The position numbers were made by a program, and so were the translations under genes. This document shows positions 8,200 through 15,911 of a stretch of DNA of 26,348 nucleotides, piece after piece (position 1 is the stretch's first letter; the number at the start of each line of letters is the position of its first letter). This DNA is from DRTC01 sp964521025. GTDB lineage: Bacteria > Cloacimonadota > Cloacimonadia > Cloacimonadales > TCS61. The notes below the pieces were generated by a model. That model worked only from the letters and a program-made list of their open reading frames with translations, was not told where the DNA came from and did not search any database. The stretch is taken from positions 1-26,348 of the forward strand of contig CAZFPK010000047.1 of NCBI GenBank assembly GCA_964521025.1. The letters run 5' to 3'.

Positions 8200-9198
8200 T
8201 TATTCCAGACAGGACATATATTTCATCAGATCGATTATGCGGCAGGAATATCCCCACTCATTATCATACCAGCTGAGCAATTTTACCAGGTTACCATTTA
8301 CCATCGTAACTTTAGAATCAAAGATGGAGGAGTCTGGATTTCCGATAATGTCTGTCGAAACGAGAGGAGCTTCGGAATATGCAAGAATATTTTTCAAATG
8401 GTTTTCAGCTGCATCTTTCATTAAACGGTTTATTTTTTTTTTAGTTGTTTCTCTATCTAAAATTATGGTAACATCGACCAATGAACCATTTGGAGTCGGA
8501 ACCCTGATAGCCATACCGTCGATTTTACCCGAAAGTTCGGGAATAACTTTCCCGGTAGCGGCAGCAGCTCCGGTTGTTGTCGGAACAATGTTCAAAGCAG
8601 CGGCGCGAGCTCTCCTTAGATCTTTATGCGGGAAATCAAGAATTCGTTGATCGCCGGTATAGGAATGGATAGTTGTCATAAAGGCGGAGATGACTTTGAA
8701 ATTGTCAGTAATGACCTTCATGACAGGAGCAAGGCAATTTGTCGTGCAGGATGCATTGGAAATAATTTTATGTTCGGATTTCAGAGTTTCATGATTAACT
8801 CCCATCACGATGGTTGCATCCACTTTATCTTTGGCGGGAGCAGAAATGATAACTTTTTTTGCTCCGGCAGTCAGGTGTTTGGCAGCACTTTCTTTTGTTC
8901 TGAAGATACCGGTAGATTCGACAACATAATCGATATTCATTTTTTCCCAGGGAAGATTTTCAGGTTGTTTTTCGGAAAGTATCCGGATTTCTTTCCCATT
9001 CACGATCATCAAATTGTCATCAATCTTTACATCATACCTGTAAATCCCGTGAACAGAATCATATTTTAGAAGGTGAGCCAGTGTTTGCGTATCTGTGATG
9101 TCGTTGATGGCGATGATATTGAATTCTTTTTCTTCGAATAAAGCGCGGAAGACAAGCCTTCCGATCCTGCCAAAACCATTAATGGCAATGTTTTTCAT
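8200..9198 (-). CDS. gap: Type I glyceraldehyde-3-phosphate dehydrogenase
   Basis: The enzyme catalyses NAD-linked oxidative phosphorylation of glyceraldehyde 3-phosphate to 1,3-bisphosphoglycerate, in glycolysis and in the reverse direction in gluconeogenesis. It is cytoplasmic and tetrameric in the family. Its 332 residues match the usual length. The N-terminal Rossmann motif is INGFGRIGR. Asp33 in 'AINDI' at the end of beta-2 favours NAD over NADP. The catalytic Cys151 lies in 'SNASCTTNCLAP' and its partner His178 in 'TTIHSYTGDQ'. The C-terminal 'SWYDNEWGYS' is also conserved. GGAGG lies upstream of the ATG. Downstream of aldolase on the same strand, it adds a second glycolytic step, but a 243-bp repeat-bearing gap makes separate transcription likely. 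Confidence 0.97.
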   Translation of the reverse strand: MKNIAINGFGRIGRLVFRALFEEKEFNIIAINDITDTQTLAHLLKYDSVHGIYRYDVKIDDNLMIVNGKEIRILSEKQPENLPWEKMNIDYVVESTGIFRTKESAAKHLTAGAKKVIISAPAKDKVDATIVMGVNHETLKSEHKIISNASCTTNCLAPVMKVITDNFKVISAFMTTIHSYTGDQRILDFPHKDLRRARAAALNIVPTTTGAAAATGKVIPELSGKIDGMAIRVPTPNGSLVDVTIILDRETTKKKINRLMKDAAENHLKNILAYSEAPLVSTDIIGNPDSSIFDSKVTMVNGNLVKLLSWYDNEWGYSCRIIDLMKYMSCLE

Positions 9199-9218
9199 TT
9201 AAACCTCCGAGTATTCCT

Positions 9219-9267
9219 TTCCGAAGCTTCTTTCATAGGAATTCTTTCGAATAAGATTCGGAAAGTT
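9219..9267 (-). repeat. 49-bp dispersed repeat, copy 1
   Basis: Read on the minus strand, this 49-nt segment matches 15633-15681 of the + strand without gaps at 39 of 49 positions by my hand count. The match includes an identical 12-nt start (AACTTTCCGAAT) and a 17-nt identical core (GAATTCCTATGAAAGAA). It lies in the leader of the GAPDH gene, ending 21 bp before its ATG. Confidence 0.7.
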
Positions 9268-9292
9268 GGTTTTATCTCGTCGTTTCCAATCG

Positions 9293-9350
9293 CCTGATCG
9301 GCAACGCTTTGAGTCTATGCAATAATATTTTTTCCCGATCGGAGATCAGG
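9293..9350. repeat. Inverted repeat between aldolase and GAPDH genes
   Basis: CCTGATC (9293-9299) and GATCAGG (9344-9350) form inverted ends, with CGATCGG just inside the right arm. The loop is long (44 nt). It is probably a degenerate intergenic repeat. The nearby 9360-9435 stretch ends in CCGGCTCAGGATGACAA, which reads on the minus strand as the beginning of a common intergenic element. No coding potential is seen. Confidence 0.35.
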
Positions 9351-9441
9351 AATAATGCGTTTTTAGATGGAGTTCCTTCCGTTAAAAGTCGGACACCATC
9401 GAGAGAAAAGCAATCCGACAGCTACCGGCTCAGGATGACAA

Positions 9442-10416
9442 TTAGAGCAAAATCGATCTACCAGCAGAACGGGTAATTTTTACTAATTCTTCAACTGCAT
9501 TCTGGATTGAATTTTCTGCTTTAATCACCCATTTCCTGGGATCGAATCTTTTCTTATCGGGGAAATAACTATCTTCGGAAATACCTTCAGGACGCACGAT
9601 CGCATCTTTTTCTTTTTCCCAATAAGCCTGGATAGCAGCCGCCATTTCCATTTGGTAGCGGGTATCTTTATTGATCTTTACAACACCGTTTTTGATCGCA
9701 TCTTGCTGTTGTTGTGCTGTTAAACCGGAAGCTCCATGCAGAACGATACCTCTTTCCACATTATTGGAAATCAATAGATCGTCTATTTCCCTGATCAAAT
9801 CTAATTTCAGTTTGACTTGATGACCTTTGGTCACACCGTGATTTGTGCCGACAGAAGCAGCAAAAAGATCGACATTTGTTTTCTGGACGAATTCGAGTGC
9901 TTCTTCCGGTTTTGTGTATAGTTCCGTATCAGAGACGATCTCATCTTCCGAACCTTTGATATAACCGATCTCCCCTTCGACCAGAACATCGTGTTTATGA
10001 GCAACTTTAACGACTTCGGTGGAGATTCTGATATTTTCCTCAAATTCTTCATGGGAAGCATCGATCATAACGGAAGAGACAAGGTCGTTCTCGATGCAGT
10101 AAACCAGGAAATCAAAGTAATTGGGAGTTGCGTGATCGATGTGCAATCCGATCCCGGAATTAGAATACTGGTCTGCAATGATCTTGATCATGGAAGAGAT
10201 GAATGCTGCTCCGGTATTCATATCTTTTGTATTTCCGGCTACATATTTTACTGCACCGGAACTCATCTGCAGTAGACCATCGGATCTTTGCGTTTCATAA
10301 CCCTGGATAACTCCTCGAATAACTCCGTCAAAAACAACATTCGAAGCGATGATACCGAATCTTTCTTTTTTTGCTTTCAGAAAAACTTCTTTTAATTTAT
10401 TACCTTTTAAAAACAT
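9442..10416 (-). CDS. fba: Class II (metal-dependent) fructose-bisphosphate aldolase
   Basis: The protein should cleave fructose 1,6-bisphosphate to dihydroxyacetone phosphate and glyceraldehyde 3-phosphate. Its 324 residues form a TIM barrel with the family motifs in order. Catalytic Asp94 and zinc-binding His95 lie in 'HIDHATP'. The 'MIDASHEEFEENI' segment follows, then 'VEGEIGYIKGSED' around 146-157. A second metal His193 is in 'GTNHGVTKG', a third His227 in 'LHGASGL', and the phosphate-binding 'INKDTRYQ' is further on. The ribosome binding site is AAAGGA. The start lies 18 nt after the stop of the foldase gene, so the two are probably cotranscribed. Tagatose- or other ketose-bisphosphate use cannot be excluded from sequence alone, but the neighbouring GAPDH gene supports a glycolytic role. 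Confidence 0.93.
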   Translation of the reverse strand: MFLKGNKLKEVFLKAKKERFGIIASNVVFDGVIRGVIQGYETQRSDGLLQMSSGAVKYVAGNTKDMNTGAAFISSMIKIIADQYSNSGIGLHIDHATPNYFDFLVYCIENDLVSSVMIDASHEEFEENIRISTEVVKVAHKHDVLVEGEIGYIKGSEDEIVSDTELYTKPEEALEFVQKTNVDLFAASVGTNHGVTKGHQVKLKLDLIREIDDLLISNNVERGIVLHGASGLTAQQQQDAIKNGVVKINKDTRYQMEMAAAIQAYWEKEKDAIVRPEGISEDSYFPDKKRFDPRKWVIKAENSIQNAVEELVKITRSAGRSILL

Positions 10417-10434
10417 TTTCGTTTCCTTTGAAAT

Positions 10435-12135
10435 CTATTTGTCAGTTGCTTCGATTTCTTCAAACAGGTTACTTTCACCTTTTAATTCATTGATCATGAA
10501 ATGGGCAGATTCGTGGAGATCCCCTTCAGGATATTTTTCGACAAATTCCTCGAAAAGTTTAACTGCATCTCCCTGTTTATTCATTTCTTCCGCATAAAGA
10601 AATGCTTTCATGAACATTGCTTTATAATCATCTGTATTGTTCGGGTAATATTTGATGACTTTGTCGTAATAAAAAATCGCATCCTGGTATCGCCTGTTTT
10701 TTTGAGCATTTTCCGCTTTTGTGAAATATTCTTCAGGAGATAATTTACTTACCAATCTGTCGGGATATTTTTTCAGGTTATATTTGATTTCGAGTTCTTT
10801 GGTTACTTCGTCGAATTTTGTTTTTGCCAGGTCTTTCGTCATTTTCATTTTGATCTTTTCTTTTGTCGTTTCAAAAGGTTGAGGTTCTGCCGGATGATCT
10901 TCCATGATCCGGAAAAACACGAATTCATCTTTTGAATTCTTGAAAACTTCACTGATTTCACCAGGAGAAGTTTCCCAGATTTTTTGGGAATAATCTTCAT
11001 CTTTTCCGATGCCGGGAACTATTCCGTTTTGATAGACATAATCGAGAATTCCATCTTTTTCGGGGCGGATCGAATTTTCTGTGACAAGTGCGGTAATAGA
11101 GTCTTCATCTTCTTTATTGATTGCTTTCTTGACCTTCTTCAAAATATCATTGGCTTTATCTTCCGTGTAAAAATAAAAAGCCTGGATCTTCCTGTATGGT
11201 TTGGAACTGAATTGAGTAAGATTACTATCATAATATTCGCGGATTTTCTCATCCCCAAGATCTAATTTTTCGATGACGAGCTGATTATAAATTGTCCTCA
11301 ATAGTGTAGTTTTTTCTGTTTGTTCGATTGTTTTCGCAACATCTTCCTTTTTATCGAATTCATGTTCAAGCCCATCAAAATAAAAAACATCGATTTCGAT
11401 AACACTGTTGATGTAGTCTCTCAATTTTTCCGTTGAATTGATCATATCTCGCCTTTGCGGAGGAAGTTCCTTAAAACCGTCGATCAAAAGTGCTACATTT
11501 TTTTCTATTTTTGGCTCTGAACTAAAAACGAATTTTTGGTCTAAAATATCTTCATTCTCATCGATATTTGTTATATTTATGGATTTGATAACAGTTGTAT
11601 CGATGACGATGTTATATTTCTTATATAATTCATTTTTTTTGCTATCGAGAAAATCTTTCTGCTTTTCATTTCGAATTCTACCATCAATATCGGTAATAGC
11701 TTCTTCATAAGTTTTCCCGGGAAATTTATCCTGATTTTCCGTGAAATATTCATGCTTTTCTTCTTCGGTTATGACAAATTCGTTTTCAACCAGGTCCTGC
11801 TTTCTCATCCTGAAAATTGTATTTTTTAATTGTTCCTCGATCTTCATAAGAACATTTTCATCGTTTTCCAAACCGGCTGCCACAGCTTCCCGGTAGAACA
11901 ATTCTTCGGTACACATCATAGAGAGAAGATCGGATTTACCTTCTTCTGTTTTATAGCGTGACTGATAAAAGGGCGGAATATTGCTGATTCTCTCTTCGAG
12001 TTGACCAAGAGTGATTTGATCACCATCAAATTCTGCCAAAACTTTATCATCGCTAATTTCTTCGGTGATTAAAAAAAGTGACATAAAAGTTATCACAATT
12101 ATCGAGATTTTCAATGAAAAATCTTTCATTATCAT
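10435..12135 (-). CDS. SurA/PrsA-like periplasmic peptidyl-prolyl isomerase with TPR tail
   Basis: A 566-residue exported protein. An N-terminal hydrophobic segment (about 8-24) is a signal peptide or anchor. It is followed by a SurA-N-like chaperone region rich in charged helices ('DGDQITLGQLEERISNIPP', then 'EELFYREAVAAGL'). A parvulin-like region sits around 300-410 ('PYRKIQAFYFY' to 'EFVFFRIMED'). A C-terminal pair of TPR-like helices follows ('AENAQKNRRYQDAIFYYDKV', 'AVKLFEEFVEKYPEGD'). I place the start at 12135: GGAAGGAG lies 7 nt before this ATG, whereas the upstream in-frame ATG at 12156 would translate the ribosome binding site. Such foldases escort outer-membrane and secreted proteins, which fits the exported neighbours. 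Whether the isomerase site is active is not clear. Confidence 0.75.
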   Translation of the reverse strand: MIMKDFSLKISIIVITFMSLFLITEEISDDKVLAEFDGDQITLGQLEERISNIPPFYQSRYKTEEGKSDLLSMMCTEELFYREAVAAGLENDENVLMKIEEQLKNTIFRMRKQDLVENEFVITEEEKHEYFTENQDKFPGKTYEEAITDIDGRIRNEKQKDFLDSKKNELYKKYNIVIDTTVIKSINITNIDENEDILDQKFVFSSEPKIEKNVALLIDGFKELPPQRRDMINSTEKLRDYINSVIEIDVFYFDGLEHEFDKKEDVAKTIEQTEKTTLLRTIYNQLVIEKLDLGDEKIREYYDSNLTQFSSKPYRKIQAFYFYTEDKANDILKKVKKAINKEDEDSITALVTENSIRPEKDGILDYVYQNGIVPGIGKDEDYSQKIWETSPGEISEVFKNSKDEFVFFRIMEDHPAEPQPFETTKEKIKMKMTKDLAKTKFDEVTKELEIKYNLKKYPDRLVSKLSPEEYFTKAENAQKNRRYQDAIFYYDKVIKYYPNNTDDYKAMFMKAFLYAEEMNKQGDAVKLFEEFVEKYPEGDLHESAHFMINELKGESNLFEEIEATDK

Positions 12136-12179
12136 TTCTAAACTCCTTCCAAACATAAATTTTGCTCACAAAAAAAAAT

Positions 12180-12208
12180 TTGACGATTTCAAGTCAAGTA
12201 AATAAATG
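12180..12208 (+). promoter_or_regulatory. Candidate promoter for the EIIA-barrel operon
   Basis: TTGACG (12180-12185) is followed 17 bp later by TAAATG (12203-12208), a good -35 with a weak -10, in the short space between divergent genes. Transcription starting just downstream would fit the EIIA start at 12251 rather than the upstream ATG at 12206. Confidence 0.35.
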
Positions 12209-12250
12209 ACCGCAGAGATAAAGCAATTTATCGAAACAGGAAAAGGAATT

Positions 12251-12697
12251 ATGGAGATTTTTTCACCGGAACTGGTAAAGATGAATTATTTTGCTCTCGA
12301 TAAAAAGAGTTGTCTCTCGGAAATGGCTGAATTTCTTTTTGAACATTCTATTATCAGTTCTTATGAGGACTTTCTGAATTCGGTCTTTGAACGGGAAAAC
12401 TTGATGTCAACAGGCATTGGTAGAGGGATTGCAATTCCTCATTCTCGAAATGAAACCGTGAAAAAATTAAAAATTGCCGTATATCTTCTTGACAATGAAC
12501 TGGATTTTCAATCGATTGACAACGAACCTGTGAAGATGGTTTTTATGATAGCTGTCCCGCAGGATATGAAACAGGAATATATGAAGCTGTTAAGTGCGAT
12601 TTCAAATTTTTTGAAATTGGAGGAGAACAGGGAAAAATTGCTCGGATGCGAATCCAATCTCGAAGTATATAATATCTTAAGAGGAATAAAATTATGA
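12251..12697 (+). CDS. PTS EIIA type-2 domain protein (PtsN/fructose family)
   Basis: A single-domain 148-residue EIIA of the fructose/mannitol/PtsN family. The active-site histidine is His64 in 'GIGRGIAIPHSR', which accepts phosphate from HPr or NPr. The upstream 'ENLMSTGIG' and downstream 'MVFMIAVP' segments are typical of the fold. AGGAATT precedes the ATG at 12251. The in-frame ATG at 12206 lacks a ribosome binding site and overlaps a possible -10 box. No permease (EIIB/EIIC) gene is nearby, so a regulatory PtsN-like role is more likely than sugar uptake. The stop codon overlaps the start of the barrel gene by 4 bp (ATGA), so the two are translationally coupled. Confidence 0.88.
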   Translation: MEIFSPELVKMNYFALDKKSCLSEMAEFLFEHSIISSYEDFLNSVFERENLMSTGIGRGIAIPHSRNETVKKLKIAVYLLDNELDFQSIDNEPVKMVFMIAVPQDMKQEYMKLLSAISNFLKLEENREKLLGCESNLEVYNILRGIKL

Positions 12698-13629
12698 AAA
12701 TTATAACGATCTTAACCGTGATCATGATTGGATTACCGCTTTTGGCAATTCATGAAAATGCAGGAACAACCGGTTTCAGTTTCCTGAAAGTAGATTATGC
12801 AGCCAGAAGTGTCGGTTTGGGTAATTCCTTTACTGCACTCGCAGATGATGCTAATGCTATTTTCTATAATTCGTCAGGTTTAGCCCAGATTACCGGAATT
12901 GAAATCGCCACAACTTATATGAGCTATATCGACGATATTCAATGTGGTTCTGTTGTTGCCGCTATTCCCATGCAGACAGGTAGAACTGTTGCCATCTTCT
13001 CAAAATTCTTTACGACTACGGAAACAAGAACAAAGATGGTTGATGGAATTTATGCAGGAACAGACGGAACATTCGGAATGTCCGACATTATCCTCGGAAT
13101 TAGTGATAACCGACAGTTAATTGAAAACTTGAACATCGGTCTGACCCTTAAATATATCCGAGAATCACTCGATGATAAATCCGCTTCTGCGATTGCTGTT
13201 GATGCTTCCATTTTACACCAGACGATCAACGAAAATATCAAAGTCGGGATTGCCCTTAAAAATCTGGGAAGACAATTATCCTATTTTACTTCTTCCAAAC
13301 ATAATGAGAATCTACCGACAATGATAACCGTCGGATTCAATTATCATCCTGCAGAAAAACTCAGAATTTTGCTCGATATCAATAAACCATTCCGGAACGA
13401 CTTCACCGGAAGTCTGGGATTAGAATATAATCTACACCGAATGTTCACACTCCGAACCGGTTATAAATCTAATGGAAAAGAATGGAGAACAGGCGGAGAC
13501 AGCAGCACTTTTTCCGGTTTATCGTTTGGAGCAGGATTTAAACTCTACAAATTCGCTATCGACTATGCCATTGTTTCTTATGGTGATCTTGGATATCTAA
13601 ACCAGGTTTCTTTAATATATAAATTTTAG
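12694..13629 (+). CDS. PorV/UPF0164-like outer-membrane beta-barrel protein
   Basis: A 311-residue exported protein with a signal peptide of about 18 residues. Mature residues include 'AARSVGLGNSFTALADDANAIFYNSSGLA', given here only by its key features: SVGLG, then A.ADD..A.FYN..GLA. This is the hallmark of the PorV/PorQ-UPF0164 family. The rest is alternating beta strands with many aromatic residues, ending in 'LIYKF' with a C-terminal Phe, as expected for a barrel inserted by BamA. GAGGA lies upstream, and the ATG overlaps the EIIA stop. In Bacteroidota, PorV shuttles C-terminal-domain cargo to the PorU sortase. Three sorting-domain proteins in this window make a similar role plausible, but many genomes carry several paralogues of unknown use. 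Confidence 0.8.
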   Translation: MKIITILTVIMIGLPLLAIHENAGTTGFSFLKVDYAARSVGLGNSFTALADDANAIFYNSSGLAQITGIEIATTYMSYIDDIQCGSVVAAIPMQTGRTVAIFSKFFTTTETRTKMVDGIYAGTDGTFGMSDIILGISDNRQLIENLNIGLTLKYIRESLDDKSASAIAVDASILHQTINENIKVGIALKNLGRQLSYFTSSKHNENLPTMITVGFNYHPAEKLRILLDINKPFRNDFTGSLGLEYNLHRMFTLRTGYKSNGKEWRTGGDSSTFSGLSFGAGFKLYKFAIDYAIVSYGDLGYLNQVSLIYKF

Positions 13630-13757
13630 ATAAATTATTACTTAAGAAAGATTTATAAGACTTTTCTTCCTGTTGAATTTTTTCAATTGTTTTCGAGAAA
13701 AATTCGGGAAGCCTTTGAGACTTACCGAATTTATAACTTTTAAATCTCGAAACTTCA

Positions 13758-13774
13758 CAAGTTTGAAAAACTTG
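13758..13774. repeat. Short palindrome with GAA loop
   Basis: CAAGTTT-GAA-AAACTTG is a perfect 7-bp palindrome with the same GAA loop as the one at 119-133. It lies in the 206-bp gap between two convergent genes. The gap is otherwise AT-rich with degenerate inverted segments (for example GAGACTTA near 13719 and TAAATCTC near 13741) and no convincing gene. Confidence 0.55.
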
Positions 13775-13835
13775 GTAAGTTTTATCCAACCATTGAAAAG
13801 GCTAAGTGAAAGAATTCTTCTGCGGGAAGCCATTT

Positions 13836-14402
13836 TCAAGGTTTACGGAACCAGACTTTCATATTCCTGTCCGGCATAAAATTTTCTTTATGATAATAAA
13901 AAATGTGTTTATTTCCAACTGTTTTCAGGCTGTCCGGAAAATAGGATAAAGAATCGAGTTTTATTTCTTTGGGCAGGAAAAATCTATAATTCACTTCCTC
14001 GAATGGTTTTCCCCATCTTTGTGTAGTTATCAGAATGTATTCCGCTTTATTTCCTAATAATTTTTGTCGGTAAGAAAGGCGGTATTTTTCTGCTTTTCCC
14101 GAAGCGATCTGAACTTTAAAGGAGAAACCGTTTTCCCTTGTTTTGATCAAACAATCTGAAGAATCCGATAAAAAAATTGCCTGCATGGAATCGACAATTC
14201 CGTAAAGAGGATCGAGCGGGAACGGATAGAATAATAATCTTTTAATATCTTTATCAGTGTTGTTTCTCAAATAATAAATGCCATCGACATGGAAATAATT
14301 TCCTTTGATCTCAAAATCCAGATCTTCGCGGAAAAAATCTAAATTAAGCGTGTATAATAGGGAAAAAATAAATAAAAGTAAAAGAGCACAGAATACTTTC
14401 AA
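13836..14402 (-). CDS. Small secreted protein of unknown function
   Basis: A 188-residue protein that begins with TTG. The start lies 3 nt after the stop of the preceding sorting-domain gene, with a weak GAGA-type ribosome binding site inside that gene's end, so translation is probably coupled. A hydrophobic signal peptide spans about residues 1-19. The rest is predicted mostly beta, with segments such as 'YYLRNNTDKDIKRLLFYPFP' and 'YRFFLPKEIKLDS'. The 'LRN.T...I..L.FYPFP' style recalls the N-terminal beta domains of secreted or membrane-associated peptidases, but there is no catalytic motif and I do not recognise the family. No C-terminal sorting domain is present, so it may stay in the periplasm. 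Confidence 0.65.
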   Translation of the reverse strand: MKVFCALLLLFIFSLLYTLNLDFFREDLDFEIKGNYFHVDGIYYLRNNTDKDIKRLLFYPFPLDPLYGIVDSMQAIFLSDSSDCLIKTRENGFSFKVQIASGKAEKYRLSYRQKLLGNKAEYILITTQRWGKPFEEVNYRFFLPKEIKLDSLSYFPDSLKTVGNKHIFYYHKENFMPDRNMKVWFRKP

Positions 14403-14405
14403 ATT

Positions 14406-15491
14406 TTATCTCAAAACGATCATCTTATTCGAAGCAACTTCCTGTCCATCGATTTCCAGAGTATAGAAATAAACACCGGAATTTACTAATTTACCTTTTT
14501 CATTTCGTCCATTCCAGGTGATGTGGGAAAGCGTCTCTTCTGCTTGTGCATCAAAGGATTTGATGCACTCCAAAGACCTCACTTTCTGTCCTTTTTGATT
14601 ATAGATTGAAATTATTTTCTCTGTGCTCTCCGTAGGCTCTGTAGCGGAGAAAGAAATCGTTATGCCCGCATTGCTGGTTGCATAGAAGGGATTGGGATAA
14701 TTTGATAGAGAAAATTCCGGATATGAAATTTCTTTGTTTTCGATCGATGTATAATCGAGATAGAATTCGCAGTAAGTGGTTGAGTCCGGTTCAACTGTAA
14801 TGGTCGAATCCAAGTAGGCAACATCATCGACATAAATTGTAATATTGTAATTTTTTCCATACATATTGGTATTTTCGAAATAACCGTTTTCATCTGTTTC
14901 GATTGAAAGATTTTCGGAAACCGGATGATAATTCACAATTGCATTTGCTATTGGATTTTGAAATATATCAAAAACATACCCCTTAAATGTTCCTGGAGTT
15001 AATAAACCACCATATAATGTTCCAATGGATGGATCATTATTTTTTACTAACCAAAAATTTCCTGCCCATTCATCGTATTCAATATAAATTCTTTGAAGAG
15101 ATTGATAGTCATAAGGATAATTTACTTCTGAATCTTGATAATTGCCAAATGATATGAAATCAATAGTAACCCATTCATTATCAATAAATTCTTGAAAAAT
15201 AACGAGATCACCAGATCTTATAATCGGTAGTGGATTCAATAAATTTTCAGGAATAAGGACAAGCAGACCTTCTTCGTTAAATTCCAATCCATCGAATAAT
15301 TCTGAGCTACCAGTTGAAAATTCAATCCTGCAATTATCAAAATCGATTTCGTCTTCCTGCACTAATTCTAACGACCAGATTTCATTTTCATCCAAATATA
15401 ATTCATTGATCAATTTCATTGGAATCGGATTTCCCAATAAATTAAAAAAAATAGCTGTAAAAAATGAAATTGCGATAATTGTTCTCATCAT
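14406..15491 (-). CDS. Secreted lamin-tail-like protein with C-terminal sorting domain
   Basis: A 361-residue exported protein with a signal peptide of about 20 residues. Residues 25-165 resemble a lamin-tail-type domain ('GDLVIFQEF', 'SLQRIYIEYDEW', 'DPSIGTLYGGLLTPGTF'). Residues 168-248 look like a carboxypeptidase-regulatory-type beta domain ('GYVFDIFQNPIANAIV', 'TDENGYFENT'). Residues 262-361 are the FlgD-like sorting domain with NYPNPF, IYNQKGQKV, WNG, SGVYFY and KMIVLR. Compared with the other two sorting domains in the window, this one has extra residues at 283-292 (a Thr/Glu/Ser-rich stretch) and at about 308-316. Both are encoded by hairpin-forming DNA. The ribosome binding site AAGGGGG precedes two adjacent ATGs. 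The function is probably structural or binding; no enzyme site is seen. Confidence 0.8.
   Translation of the reverse strand: MMRTIIAISFFTAIFFNLLGNPIPMKLINELYLDENEIWSLELVQEDEIDFDNCRIEFSTGSSELFDGLEFNEEGLLVLIPENLLNPLPIIRSGDLVIFQEFIDNEWVTIDFISFGNYQDSEVNYPYDYQSLQRIYIEYDEWAGNFWLVKNNDPSIGTLYGGLLTPGTFKGYVFDIFQNPIANAIVNYHPVSENLSIETDENGYFENTNMYGKNYNITIYVDDVAYLDSTITVEPDSTTYCEFYLDYTSIENKEISYPEFSLSNYPNPFYATSNAGITISFSATEPTESTEKIISIYNQKGQKVRSLECIKSFDAQAEETLSHITWNGRNEKGKLVNSGVYFYTLEIDGQEVASNKMIVLR
14546..14568. repeat. Palindrome inside a coding sequence
   Basis: GTGCATCAAA-GGA-TTTGATGCAC is a perfect 10-bp inverted repeat with a GGA loop, the same loop as the palindrome at 146-164. It lies within the sorting-domain gene and encodes residues 308-316 (ECIKSFDAQ on the coding strand). 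Confidence 0.8.
14627..14650. repeat. Second hairpin inside the same sorting domain
   Basis: TCTCCG (14627-14632) pairs with CGGAGA (14645-14650), extended by TA/TA with a one-base bulge. It encodes the start of the Thr/Glu/Ser-rich stretch around residues 281-289 that the window's other two sorting domains lack. Confidence 0.5.
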
Positions 15492-15632
15492 AACCCCCTT
15501 ATAAGTTGGTAAATCATAAATGCAAGAATCAATCCAAAAAGTTCCGGAAATTACCTTTTCAGAATCGTGCCTTTTTTGAGCCTGATAAGATAAAAGTCAA
15601 TCTTTTTTCTTTTTTTTGTATTTTTTTTGGAA

Positions 15633-15681
15633 AACTTTCCGAATTTAGTTAGCAGGAATTCCTATGAAAGAAAATCTGGAA
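15633..15681 (+). repeat. 49-bp dispersed repeat, copy 2
   Basis: This is the + strand partner of 9219-9267, with 39 of 49 positions identical by hand count. It lies in the 518-bp gap between the divergent sorting-domain gene and the TldE gene. The preceding 15590-15630 is a T-rich tract. Confidence 0.7.
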
Positions 15682-15697
15682 AGTCAGGTTTGATAAC

Positions 15698-15726
15698 ATC
15701 CGTTCGATCCGTGTAAATCCGTGATC
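15698..15726. repeat. ATCCGTG direct repeats
   Basis: Three spaced ATCCGT units (15698, 15707 and 15717) occur within 29 bp. The same unit builds the hairpin at 17351-17443 between the TldE and TldD genes. It is probably a fragment of the same intergenic repeat family. Confidence 0.55.
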
Positions 15727-15774
15727 TTGAAATTTTCCTTTACAGGAATTTCCTAAATTTTGTGGTTGCTATCG

Positions 15775-15862
15775 GTTGTAAGTGATGTCGAAATAAAAAA
15801 CAATCCTGATTTGTTTCGAGTCGTTGTCTTTCGTCAGAAAAATCTGACGCTGTCCTTACAAC
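15775..15862. repeat. MITE-like element with inverted ends and internal hairpin
   Basis: GTTGTAAG (15775-15782) and CTTACAAC (15855-15862) are perfect inverted ends of an 88-bp segment. Inside, CGTCAGA-AAAA-TCTGACG (15832-15849) is a perfect hairpin, and CGAG near 15818 can pair with CTCG just beyond the right end. No ORF is present. It is either a small non-autonomous mobile element or a structured intergenic repeat. Confidence 0.4.
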
Positions 15863-15911
15863 TCGAATTAATTAGTAGCATATCATAATCTATGAAAGCT
15901 TATGAAAGTTT

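Noticed and set aside
12136..12156. Longer start for the SurA-like foldase
   Set aside because: The seven extra codons include the GGAAGGAG ribosome binding site of the downstream ATG.
12206..12250. Longer start for the EIIA-type protein
   Set aside because: There is no ribosome binding site before 12206, and the added 15 residues do not resemble the family's N-terminus; AGGAATT precedes 12251.
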